64,000 nt of DNA from Symsagittifera roscoffensis (lineage: Eukaryota > Xenacoelomorpha > Acoela > Convolutidae): NCBI RefSeq assembly GCF_963678635.1, contig NC_087063.1, positions 34,508,540 through 34,572,539 of the forward strand, in the 5' to 3' direction. The notes under the pieces are model-generated. The model saw only the letters and a program-made list of their open reading frames with translations. It made no database searches and was not told the origin of the DNA. Both the position numbers and the translations under genes were made by a program. This document shows, one piece after another, positions 34,541 to 47,900 of this stretch; positions within the stretch are counted from its first letter, which is position 1, and each line of letters begins with the position of its first letter.

Positions 34541-35250
34541 ACTTTTCAAAATTGAATTAACTAATCTTTCAATATTAACACTAATGGCCTGGGTTTATTT
34601 TCTTACTTTAAGATTGTCGCTATTTACTTTGAGATTTTGAATACTCAATTCTGATTTGCTGAAAGTAAGCTAAAATTAATTTCAAGCATTCGTTCCTTCA
34701 AGCATGAGGGACGCCACCATATTTTTCGGTATTTAAAAGCAGAATTCAGTCATAAAATACGTTAAATGAAAATATTGATGAATCATTTTTAAAACAGCGT
34801 CTGAACAACTTGTGAACTTTGTTTCGATCTTTCAGTTTTCGACTTTTTTCGGGGCAGTACAACAGTGCCCAAGTTCAAGAGTGCCATTAACAAATTTATT
34901 GTTCAACCTTGCCGAAAATCATCAATTTTCGGCACTGTTGAATACTTTTTCATTTTCGGCATTGTTGTACTTCGGCACTGTTGAACGCCCCCTTTTTTCA
35001 CACACCGTTCTTCGTTGATGTACGAGTTCTAGGGAGAAGAATTTAAAGTAAGTCAATGTGAATGTGATCAGATTTAAAATGTTTTTTGGCTTTTTGCCTC
35101 TCCCCACCTGCGAATTTCCACCTGCATATTCCAAAAATCGGCATCCAGATCAATTCAAACTTCTTAGGTCCTCATAGTTAACTTTGTAAAACTGATGATT
35201 ACGTAAGGTTGTGGAAATGGAAAAAGGGTCAATGTTTGTTATATGCAAAT

Positions 35251-35489
35251 TGGGCTCTTTTCCAGTTCCCCCTTTGATTTTTCTGAAATTATTTTGATTA
35301 GAATCTATTTAAAATGACTTTCCATGTTATAAACTGCAAAAAAATATGTCAATGTGAACAGGTGAACAAATTTTTACAACGTTTCCTAGATGCAAAATGC
35401 CGTGTGTACAATTTTTGGACAGTTTCATTTTGTAACTTTACGAGGTTGGGGGCGGGGGGGGGGGGGGGTGTGGGAAACTGGAAAAGAGT
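35251..35489. mobile_element. MITE related to families A/B, diverged interior
   Basis: The left end GGCTCTTTTCCAGTTCCCCC and right end GGGAAACTGGAAAAGAGTC form the family A TIR pair. A poly-G run occupies about 35454-35468. The interior differs from the other copies. Confidence 0.65.
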
Positions 35490-35979
35490 CGCAAATTGTC
35501 ATTTGAACAATTTACATGCAGTTTTATATCGCAATTTGGCTTTTTTCTTTCCTCCACCTCACAAGCATCCATTTTGGTATCGCTAGAATTCGTAGCGAGA
35601 AAAACCAAAATCGGTGTGTGAAAAGTCAAAAACTGGAAGACAAAAACAAAGATCACAAGTTTTTCAGTTTCATTTTGCGTATTTTATGACAAAGAATTCA
35701 GCTCTTAATTACCGAAATTTATGGCATCTCGTTTTTCTTTGTTGACTTGTAAGTTCCGATAATTAAGGTTAATTTACGTATGAAATGAAATGTTGTTGAT
35801 CAGCCAGCTGCCCGAAACCGATCTACCTCGGAACCGAAACGAGGCAGAAATAACTTAACATTGATTAAGAAGATCAAATTTGTTTGTCATAGTCTAGTTA
35901 GAAGAGCCCGTAACTTAAAGAAAAGGGGTCGCGGGAATCTGGAATGTAAATAAGACTTGAAGTGTTTTCAACTATTTAG

Positions 35980-38900
35980 ATACAGAATGTGGTGGGGTTG
36001 TCGTGCGTCTACACGTGTGTCCTGTTTGTGTGTCTTCTGCCGGGTGGAGGGGTTGTGGAGGGGGTGCGGGACTTGACAATTGTGCCTGGACAGATAGGCT
36101 GTGAAGTCGCAGACATGGTCATCACCAAAATAGAGGAGTTCGGAGTATTCACTGTCAAGTGAGTGGTCACTAATCAACATCTTATGGCATTAGCTGTTTT
36201 CCAACACCCACCCCCCTAAAACTGAAAATCAAGATATCAATCATTTTACTCTTGCGATTAGCAAGGATATTGTATACCCGGGGGCTCTTTTCCAGTTCCC
36301 CCCTTTCAAATTCAATTTTGAAAAGCTTATTTAACCTTGTCCCAATGCAATGAATTTTGGCGGGGTGAACGAATCGATAACTGTCAACATATTTGTTCTT
36401 CATACTTTACAGCGTAACATCACGCATTTAGCCGTAATAACACGTAAAACAAACATAAAACTCGGTATTTTGAAAGGGGGGAACTGGAAAAGAGCCCTTT
36501 ATTAAAAGTAGGACAATTTATTTCATTACGGGCGAAAAATTTTACTAGAAAAAAGAATCACGATTTTGTGCGTTGGGAGTGAAAAGATTTTGTTTGTGCT
36601 CACCGCGAGGAATTTCCCGATAAAATTTTAATAAGAATCGGACAATGTTATTATTTTTATGAAATTTTGTAGATGGGAGAAGGGGGAAAGAGGAAGAGCC
36701 CAATTTTCTCTCGTAAAAAATTTTGGGCTCTTTTCCTATTCTGCTCAATTTATAAAGTAAAAACAAAACAGAATCGGTTTTAAATTTACTAAATATGATC
36801 GAAATAATGTGACTACATTAAACGTATCAAGCCAAAAAAGTGGGGTTGAACATGCGCTGATATGGTGATTTGTGATTTTCACAATGAAATCATATTCAGT
36901 TCATGCAGTTGAATTAACAGGAACTCAATTGCAAACCAATTTTCATAAAGTATTATCATTTTATGTTTCATCAGGTTCGGCTCAAATAGGATTCTCAAAT
37001 GAAACGACTTAGGTGAGAATCGAATCCAGGCCGAACTCCGTGGAACGCACCATGTATACGCTAGGCTATACTGCTGGTATTTACAAGAGACTATACTGAT
37101 TTTATGCTATACTTTCAACTTAATGCTATGTAGCATTAACGTTTCCACTTACCCCAACCATTAAACATTCCTAAATTAGTTTTTTGTTTTACGTGTAAGT
37201 ATGGCTCAACGCGTAATGTTACGATGTTAAGTGTGGAGAACAAATCAGTTCACAATTTTCAAATTGTTCACATGCCAAATTTCATTGCATTATGACACTG
37301 TTAGAGAAGTTTTGAAAACTGAAATTCCGAGGTGGGTGGAAAGAAGAAAAAAGCCAAACTTTGTTCATAGAGCTCAACTGGACTGATTTTCTGGACGCAT
37401 CTTTTGGCTACTTATTTACGACATCCTCTTGAATTGACTTTTTTTGTGTTTGTGTTAAATTTACATACTCATTGTGTAATTTTTTTTAATTTTTGACTTC
37501 ATAATTTTCGGCTTACATTACAATGGCGGCTCCTTTGCAATTTCGCAAAAAAGACAAAGTAAAGCTGTTCGAAAATTGTTCTTATGGGATTTTGCATGAA
37601 ATGTTGCTAAAGCTTATTCACGTTTTACTGCAGTTTATCACATGAAAATTCATTTTGAAAAGACTTTTAGGCTCTTTTCCAGTTCCCCCCTTTCAAATTC
37701 AATTTTGAAAAACTTATTTACTGTTGTCAAATTTCAATGAAATTTGACGTGGTGAACAAATCGACAACTTTAATCAGATTTGTTCTTCTTACTTTACAGC
37801 GTAACATCACGCACTTAGCCGTAATAACACGTAAAACAAACATAAAACTCAGTATTTTGAAAGGGGGACTGGAGAATAGCCGACTTTTATAAATTGAATT
37901 TGAAAAGAGCCGTATCGGTTTAGTGGCCTCATGCTGCCTTGCTTAATGACGAAAACGTTTTTGCAGGCTGAAGCTGCTGGTTGAGAGCAAACTGAATTTC
38001 ATATAAGTGTCACTGAATGTAGTGATGATTTTTATAGAGATTGTGTTGAATAGTTTGCCTTTTTTTGTTTTTTGATTTAAGAATGCTTTTTCTTCTAATT
38101 AAATTGGGAACTTGACTTTTTCCCGTAAATAGCACTTTTATTACGATTTTGTGAAAAATTTAACTTGCTTTATTTTTGAACTTTAGAAACTTCTAGTCTC
38201 CTTCCCACTTGGTCTGAAGGAACGGCGCTTGTCTTAACATCCTAAGTTCCGCTGTTTGAGTCCTGGATTTTGTTTCAGTTTGAATGAACCTGAATTTTTT
38301 TTCTGCGAAAAATTGCGTTGTTGGCCTAATGCTTGTCTGCATAGGTTTTATCGGCTTCGTTGCTTTATCAGGAATGTTTCTTTTGAAGTTTTCCCTGCGA
38401 ATGCAAGTATTGTTGATTTTTCAAGTAATTTAAAATTAACTCTCCCTGGCTTTGCGTATTTACCTTTTTTCCTTTTGTTGTTTTTTAGTAAAAGGTTCAT
38501 TCGGCCCACCTGGTTTCGGCTCACTCATATTGTATAGGTGTTGTCGACTAATATTAAGTCAGTTGAAAAAATAATTTGGTTTTTCTGTTTTCGGCTCAAC
38601 GTTTTTTTTCTGTTTTCGGCTCAACGGTCGTCTACTCGCTAAGTGACGGCTCGATAAAAGGTAAAAACGGATAAAGCTGGTATTTTCGACTGTTTTTTTT
38701 AAATGTAAATGTTCATTTTGTTCAACATTTTTTTGGCTTAGTTGTTTCCTTCTCTGTTGGTTAGCTTGCAATGCTATGCTTGCGTTGCATCATAAGTGAT
38801 GCAAAGCTTTGCTTCGCCTCTGTGTCAAACTTACTTTTTCATACGCAATAAAGCATGTCAGCGTGATTTAAAGAGCAAATTATTCTAATCCAAATTCCCT

Positions 38901-41900
38901 CTCCCTCACTCATGAAATTCAATTTTGAAAAGTTATAATTTTTTCATATTGCGATGAAAGCTTGCATGGTGAGCAAACTAACTTTTGCAAACCCATTTTT
39001 TTCATGTTTTACATCAAAACATCTCGTAATTATAAATTACGCCATGATAACAAGTAACACAAATATAAACGTGATTTTACAAGAGCGTAAAGTGTGAAAA
39101 CTTTAAAAGTTGCTTGAGCTCAAACTTGATCTCTCTCGGCGTGACCTTTGATTACTTTTACACTAGTGGTCAAAAATAAACGCAAATTCAGGCTGTTACT
39201 TGCTAAAAAAGTTAACTTTAAGGGCCATTTTGGAAAATTTTTAGCATTTTTCTTACAGCGACCGACAGCAAATGATCTGAAATACATTCTACAGTTGTCT
39301 CAATTTTCACTTGAAGCACTTGCCACTTTTTCCGGGTCTGAAATTTCCAGTTTTCATCATCCGCGTTACGTTTTTCAAATTTCGTGAAATTGTAAGAAAC
39401 AACTGAGTTTAGTAAAGTTGTCACACTAATTTTTTCAATTTTCTTGTTGAAAATTTTTCACGCGCATGAACAACTTTTTTTTACTCCACTTATACGAGAA
39501 ATAGTTAACTGCGTTGCAAAATCTAGCGCAGACGGTGAAAACTAGCCTTTTCAGACCCGGAAAAAACTGGCAAGTGCTTCAAAGTAGAACTTGAGACTTC
39601 CGTAGAGGGTAGTTCAGATCACTTGCTGTCGGTCGCATAATAGTTTTCTTAAAACTCGAAATAAATATTGTCCAAAATGGTCCTTAAAGCGCTTAATTAT
39701 GTCCTCTAGTATAGATACTTTGATAGTTTTTGATGACTTTTGATTTTATTGAAATTCATATGTTAAAAGGATGGCAGGCAAATTACGTTCTTCTTAACTC
39801 ATGTAAAAATTATGCGGGGAAACGAGAATGACTTGTAGCTTTGAAAGTGGATTTGAACTTATAGGTACTTCAGCGAATGAAGAAAGAGTCTATTGATCCG
39901 GTTTTTGTTTGTTTAGTCACCAGTTTCTGTTGAATCGCATTGCGATGATGACGTCATTCGGAGCTAAGATGGTAGACAGGAAGGCAGCCGGGATCTGGAG
40001 CATCAATATGGCCATGTTTGAGGCCAGTCTGCAGATAGTGAACCAGGACAAGTCACTCTCTGTCAGGATAGAGGCCAAGTTCTGCATCATCTGGTCCCAA
40101 GTCACATTTGATGACATGAACAAGCCCATATACTCCGGACTGGCAGCTATGATACTAATTGAGGTACTTGAAGTTAAGGGGAGGAAGTTGAAAAGGGGTC
40201 ATTGTACATATGGAATTGGACCATCCAATTAGTAGGATCAAATGAATAATTTAACCAAAGCTAACCAAAAGCCAAACCTTTTTAACCACCATAACCTAAA
40301 ATTGTAACTGAAAAATTATGTTTTGAAGGAAATTTTTTCAGCTCTTCAGTTGCACTTTAGTTTATAAACTGAATCTGATTTTACATTGCTCTGTTTAAAA
40401 TGGCTTATAATATGGTTTTTATAATATATGTAACCTATCCTTGATGCAAATTACCGTATGGAAATCTTTATTTTTTATAAAGAGTCGATGAACGTAGTTA
40501 AAACTCTTGGTGATTTCTTTTTTTTTTCATTTTTTTTCCGAAAATTTGTTCAGGGCTCAAATTTATTTTTTCGCGGTTTGGCTTTTGGTCTTTTTTATGT
40601 TTACTTCATTTCTTTTGTTAAAAGGAAGGCACCGACCACCAAAAGTGTAAAAGTCGCAAAAACGTGATCGACTTTTAGTTTGGAAAGTGGAATTTAGTTT
40701 TCAGATTTCTCAAAATGGGTAAATTTATTCACAAAACTGGTAATCATAATTTGTTTTTAGAGATTCAAAGAAAAAAGTTTACTGTCATCTATTTTCTTCT
40801 TAAAAATTTCAGAGTTCAGATTTTTTCAAAAAATAAGTCAATATTTCTTTTGTTTACTTGCGTTCCTTGGCTCTTTTCCAACGGTCTGTTGGCGATTTTT
40901 TTTGTAATTTTTCGAGATTTCCAGAAACTAAAAAGTGCCAAAGTTTTTGACTATTCGATCATTCAGTTAGACATATCCGATGAGGGTGCATGTAAACTAT
41001 TACAATTGTACCATAAGGTTTATCTGAATCACAATATCCAATATTTTTTTTCGTTCAATAACACTTATTTATTCTTATTTTCTTTTTTAGGCTGGAGTAA
41101 CTTTCAACAAAAACATGATGATATCTGGAGGGGTAATTTTTATATATTACTTTTTTACAATTTCGTTTCGAGTGTTAAATTTATTTCAATACTCATTTCG
41201 TTTTAGCAGCAAGTTGTTCCGCCATACAATCGCTATCAGGTAAATTACTTGAAAGCATAATATAATAGCAAAAGCCAAAAAAAATTTAATAAAATATTCG
41301 AAGATAAAAAGTAATTGATGTATTTAGAATCAATTTAACTTCTGGAAAGTTACAGCATCAATGTCAGCCTCGCTCTTGTAAGTTAAATTTCTGGCTCCAT
41401 GTATTACGAGAAAATTGCCTTTACTGTTACGAAATTTACATTCAAAATTTCAGTTTAAGATTGACATCGAAACTTAGGTTAAAATCCATTTTAACAAATA
41501 TTGTGGACCAAGTGAACGATCTCTCTCTTACTGTTCCGAATTTCGTAGCGAAAGTAACCGAATATTTCTGCTCGTGATGGTTTTTTTTTCAGACAAAATT
41601 CGACTGAAGGAGATTGTAGGAGATTGTTCACTTGGTTTATTCAGGGGAGATTGTTCATATGGGCCAATCTTGTTTAAAAATAAAGTGTCTGTAAAATCGT
41701 CGACTCGTTTTTTTTATTCTGGTTCTCTTTGTCGACTCAGATCGATCGTGGTCAAATCATCTATTGATTAGACGGCTCATCTAACGACACTGATCGATTA
41801 TCTATCGAACCCTGATCGACGCAATGATGGAACCTGGTCGCAGGGGCGGATTTATCGTACTAATTCAAAAGACATTTTTTTGTAACAAAAACTTGTGGCC

Positions 41901-44900
41901 TGACTTAAAGTCCGCTTTAAGTAAGCGTCAATGAACAAAGTGACGACATTTTTTAAGTGGCAGTTTTTGCTTTTTTTGGAAAATGAGCTACAGTTTTTTT
42001 GCGGTTTGATTTTTGTTTCCTCTTGAAGTTCAATTTATTACTTTTTCCTCAAAGGAAGACAAAAAAATGCCACACAGAAAAAAACTCGAATGACTTCAAG
42101 CTTCCAAGTGGGTTAAATTTATGAAAAATGTGTCAAAGTGCGACTTTTTTCTTCGAAACTGAAGTGTTCAAAAGAAGTCGATTTTTATATTTTATTTCAG
42201 TTCTCTTGTCTTCATTGACAACTTTGGAAAAGCGCGTAAAATCAAATTCAGTTCAAGGCGTGGAAAATTCAACGCACGTCTTAAATCCACCAACCTGTTG
42301 AAGTATTAAAGCAAAAAGGTGTTACTCACTTTCTGAGCTCACTTGATATTATGGTTTAAAGTTATGACTCTTTGTCAAATGATAAAAGAATTGAATCCCG
42401 ATGGGTTCAAGTTTGTAGTTCGAATTAGATAAAAGTTAGACCCCTAAACCAGAAAATCCCCCTGTACTTGGAAACCGGTATGGGGGGCGGGGTAGGAAAG
42501 AAACAAATTATTTGATATTTTTGTCTCTATCACATTTCAACAAGTTACAACCCTACGATGGAAAACCAATTAACAATGCATCAAAATGTCGACAACTTAA
42601 GAAAATTGTGCCGACAATATGACACATAAAAATCTACGATAGCGTTATTTCAGACAGACGTTGAACAGAATTTATAAAATCTGAGACATCGTAGGAGCTA
42701 GTTGTTGTAGACTTTTTCATTAGGTTTTCGTTTTTTTCTCGGGTTTGATTGGTGGTGCCACTGTTTGCTTTTAAAAATTTCCCAGCTTTTAGTTGAAATT
42801 TTCAAGCTGAAATTTTTCTAAAACAGTATGAATCGAGCAGTGGCTGCCCTGGAAAAGCAATGTAACGCAGCTAAGCTAAGCCAGCCTTAACTGCATTGGT
42901 TGAACGATTGAGAACTACCGCCGCTTGTTCGTAAAAGAATCTATAGAGTTGGGGAGAATAAAGGATCACGCTATGGTCGAAGAATTGTTTCTCTTTTAAG
43001 GTTTTCTCAAAATATGACCCAATCTTGTCATTTTTTTTCGAGAATATCAGTTGGAATGTCGAACTCATCAGTAGGGGCGCAAATTTTGTTGATGTCTAGA
43101 TCAAACGCAGACCAGACATCAGAGAGGAAGGAACAAAACTTAAAGCTGGGATCTTTTTTAATATTGAGGCTGATTTAGCATTGTTTTTGTAGGTCTTTTT
43201 CAGACCTTACTTTGAACTTTTGCTATGAAAATGAAATTAACAACCTTTGATTTCACTGTCAAATAGGGACAAAAAAAACATTCCAGTCGTTTTGTTCGAA
43301 AACAAAAAATTTTTCTGTGCGATTTCCAAAAGAGCTAATCAGATCTTAAAAAAATTGTTGTGGGTCGAACCTATTTGATGCAGAGAAAAACCGAAACGCA
43401 GGGGAATAAAAGCCGCCAATCTGAATATGTACAGTGTTTATTTGATAAAATTGAGATTGAAATAGCTTAAAAGTTCTGCAACAAAGCCCAGATTTGCCAT
43501 GGACACAAAAAACGTTTCAGTTTTCCGTGTCCCCGAGAAAATTTAATCTCTCGTTGTCATCTTTTCCTCTGATCATTTGGTCCAATGGCAAATATTTGTC
43601 TGGAATTGCGAAGTGACGGTCTGTCGGTGGAATCACTTCGAGTGGTTTTGCCGTTTTTGTTCCGGCTGAGTGTTCTTGTCAAGGCTGCGCGTGAAGGAAG
43701 TGAAAGCTGAGCCGCCGGGTTTTTGTTCACTGTCTTGAACTAGCTGCTGTCAAATGGTTATTTGCTATTTGAGATTTTGCGGTTTCTTTCAGCTAATTAG
43801 CTAGCTGCCATGCATCTACGCAGCCGGGGTTAAATTCATGGCTGTGCTCGTAATTGAATGAAATAATAGTTTCGTTGCAAGTTATAAGAGGAAAGAGGGG
43901 AACTTTGCCTGTGACCTAAAATTTCACCTAATGATATTGGTTAATTTAATCATAAAAGTTTCAGTCATAAATTGATCGAGAAATTCAAAGAGCTTCAATG
44001 ACATCTATTTTTTTATTAGAAATTCAAAAGGTGATATTTTAAAAAAATGTGAGTTGGTAGTATTGAAGTAAATTTGTATTACAACTTAGTAGGGAGGAAA
44101 TATTTTCATCGAAGTTTGAAACAGACTTTAGATTCGTTTGCTTTTATTCGTAAATAAAATGAAAGTCACAGGAGTCGGTTGAGCTATATGATCTTTATTT
44201 TTCCAAAAAAATTTTAAAAATAATTATACTGAGGCTTGTGATCTTTGCAGACCAACTTTGCCATTTTGTTGAAGTAAATTTTACGCGTTTTTTAAAGTTT
44301 ATTCTAAGTACTGAAGGTGTCTTTTTTTCTAGGCTGATGTCAACATGAAAAAGAGCCGCTTTATTCATACTTTGCTTAATTAACTCAAAGTTTTTTTTAC
44401 TTTAGTGGGCGGAACCTTATGGGGTATTTGCACAGCAACCGTTTACTCCTCGTTTAAACCCAAAGTTTTTTAGAATCAACTACAAGAACTTGTTCATGCA
44501 GATCTCTAAAAAGTGGGACTTGAGCCTCTTCGGCAAAAGCTGCATGCAGTGTTCTCTCCAGTCTGCCGATTTGACCTTTGTCATTGACGCATCTTCAAGT
44601 ATAGATGATGAGGAGTGGCACTATGTGCAGAAATTCATGATGAAAATGGCGACTCTGTTGCCGGTTGGATTGAAGCAAAGTCAATCTCGGATCGGCATAG
44701 TTTTCTTTCATAAAAGGACACTTGTGTATGACTACATGAAAGTGAATGAGTACATGGAAGCGTACAGTGAGAGGGATTATGCAATGAAACAACTGTTTCG
44801 AAGTTATTACAAAAATGGGTATGGGACTTATACGCACAATGGCATTGATTCGGCCAGGGATCTGATATTGAGGGGCAGCGGAACCAGGTAACTGTGTCAG

Positions 44901-47900
44901 AAATTTTCGCCATCCCTAACAAAAAAAAACATTGGGAAAAACTTCTGTCTGGGGAAACTCCCGTCTCAGGAACTGGAAGTTGTATAATGATGTTTAGAAT
45001 TCAAGTGTAAAGGTTGAGGGAGAAGTACCGTGCTTAAACCTCTACCGGAGCTTAATTTCGTTCCTATTCTCGAGTTCCAATTTTTCGAATGCACGAAAGA
45101 GTTTTGAATTAATCAAAGTAAATGCGTGTGTCCAGGTACGGGGACGACACTGTGAAACAAGTGATGGTGGTCATCACTGATGGAAAGAGCAAGAGCGAAA
45201 CCAAACTGAGAAGCGCCATGAACAAGTTCAGAAATGTACGTCCAGAACTTGTCTATTTTGACGAGAAACAAAAAACATCAAGGATGAGTTTCTCAATTTA
45301 CTAAGCATATCATTTACTTAAGAAATTAAATAAATGTCACCTTTTTGATTCTTTCGAAAATGACTTATTATTTCAGGTATAGAAAACCTCACCTAAAACT
45401 AGAACAGCAAACGCAGTAAAAAATCATTAGTCAAATCTAAAATTTAGGAAGTGAAAGGAGTGCATGTGTTTGCTGTGGGTACAAAACGATCAGCAGACGA
45501 GGACGAACTGAAGGTGATGGCCGTGAAAGATGAGAACGTGTTACTCTACCCGAAGCCGAAAGAACTCTTCAACGACGTGAATGGGCTTCTTCTCAAGATA
45601 TGCCGAGCCCCTACTGCTGTTCAGTCTAGACCCACGCTACCAACTGCCAATGATCCGTCCAATGGTGGAATAGGCCAATACAATCCAAACTACCACTTCA
45701 GGAAGAAGTTTGCTATCAAGAGTGCCTCGGTGGGCGCTGGTTATAAAATGGTCATGAATTATGACAGAGGCAGTGCTTTATCATTTCAAATGAGTTCGTC
45801 TTTTAATATGCAGGCTTTCTTCTCGTTTTCACATTCTCATCCGAGCCTATCTGACAACGATTTTCAAGCGGTGGTCACGCCTGGTAAAAAACAACCCGTT
45901 TTTGTCAAACCACCCGAGACATTTATGTGGGACATATGCCAAAACCCGCCTCACGAGAAGCCCAATTTCCCTACTCCAATAGACGAAATTGTTATCAGAA
46001 CAACCACTTTAAAGCGCACTGAAACGACCTCGCCAACCGAAACCACATCTCCTACCAAAACGACTTCGCAGACCGAAACAACTTCGAGAACCTGGTCTTC
46101 GCCAATAACATCATCGACTAGCTCGTCGACAACATCTTCGACTAGCTCGCCGACAACATCTTCAACAACGTCTTCGACAACATCTTCAACAACGTCCTCG
46201 ACAACATCTTCTACAACGTCCTCGACAACATCTTCAACTACGTCGTCGACAACATCTTCAACAACGTCCTCGACAACATCTTCGACTGCCAGTAAACCCT
46301 TAACTCCTTTTCCAAGGCCAACAACACCAAACATGGGGCCTACATACCCTATTTGGTGGACAACTGCACCAAACAAGGGGCCAACATATCCTAATGGGTG
46401 GACAACTGCCCCAAACATGGGCCCAACATATCCTAATTGGCAGACAACTCCATCAAATGTCAGGCCAACATATCCTAATTGGTGGACAACGACGACAAAG
46501 CGACCATGGTGGGTTGTAACAAAAAATCCAGGGGCTACCACAAAAGCTGTGTCTACTACCCGCAGACCAAAAACCAGCACTTTCACTTTCCCAAAAACGT
46601 TTCCAACCACCACCAAACCGACGGACCCAGGGCAAGATTCGAACTCTTGTGGCTGCCTGATCTATATTGTTATAAAGCCATGTTGGAGTTGCTCTCCTGG
46701 ACAAGTCCACCAGAAGTTCCAACACTTGCTAGATCAAAACTCCGTTAAATTTGGACGTGTTAGACGAGAGAATAATTTGAGTTTGCGCTATGGATCGGAG
46801 ATTGGTTTAAACTGGAGAAATGGGAGCAGAGAAAGTTTAGAAATGTCGTCAACGATTGATGATAATAATGTAGGCCTTGAACAAGAAACAACTGAAATGA
46901 CTGAAATGGGTTCCAATGCCATCATTGACGACGATTATGATGATAAAAGCAGAGCCGTGTATGACGTGGATGAAAATGCCGAGGATGAAATTGAAATCCC
47001 GAAGACTTTTAAGGAAGAAAAACCCAACTTTGGCAACATGCAGAAAATAAAAAAGCTCAGAAGGTCAGATGAAGAAAGCAGAATTAGGAGGAGACGACAA
47101 GCCAACGGATGTCCACCGGAACCAGAGCCATGTCTGGACATGTTGAACACAGACCCAGACGATTTGAAGTCAAACAAATCAGCTGATGTGACTATGGATT
47201 TAATAACCATGGATGTAAGTGATGTTAACAACTTGTTAATCAACTATAAGAATCAAGCCTAAATGTTAATCGCAATTATTTTAGGCACATCGTGAGCGTG
47301 TCAAATTATTTGTTACGCTACTTCTTTTCATCGGCTGCCACTAAAAAAAACTCAATTTTGTTTACTAATACGTAACTATCGCCGGATATCATCTATGCAG
47401 GACATGGTTTAAAATTCATGAATTTATTCAATTAAAAACGGAGAAATTATCTATGCTGGATATCCCCGCATCCAAGTTCAGGTTTAAGTAATCGATTATA
47501 ACGGGTTTTCTGCTAAGTTTTTGATAATTATGATTGATTCTAATTACCGAAAATGCATGTTTAAAGGATTTATAATCTATTATAATTGTGATAGTTTCCA
47601 AGAGATTATAATATCTCATAAATATTTACAGTTGATTATGGTTCAGACAGAAAAAAAATCTTTAAATTCTTTATAATCGCACTTAAAGTAAATATATACT
47701 TTTTCCTGTGTTTTAACTTTTTTCTGTTAATAACCAACCTCTAAAAAATAAAGGCCTGTAATATCGTTTAATCTGAACACCAAGTGTTACCACGAAACAA
47801 AAGAAGACATCCCTTCGTATTAGTTGAAAAATCATATTAGTTGATATGTTTTCAAATCCAGAAGAAATGAAAACATACAAATTCATTCGAATTGATTTAA

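Larger units (their letters stand above)
33837..35852. mobile_element. Candidate 2-kb element bounded by about 37-bp inverted repeats
   Basis: ATTTCTGCCTCGTTTCGGTT...GAGGTAGATCGGTTTCG at 33837-33874 is matched in inverse at about 35815-35852 (CGAAACCGATCTACCTC...). The inner sequence GGCAGCTGGCTGAT of the right end also reappears at about 34100 as GTAGCTGGCTGATTGAC, so the left end was split by the palindromic MITE at 33885-34090. The interior carries family A copies and no transposase. Target duplication is not resolved. Confidence 0.5.

Noticed and set aside
36985-37085. Possible functional tRNA gene on the minus strand
   Set aside because: A and B boxes are plausible but the acceptor and anticodon stems do not pair convincingly; kept only as a SINE-like piece.
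45951-46616. Minus-strand 221-codon frame opposite the VWA gene
   Set aside because: It is the antisense of the TTSS and PTYPNWW repeats (VEDVVEDV pattern) and has no independent support.
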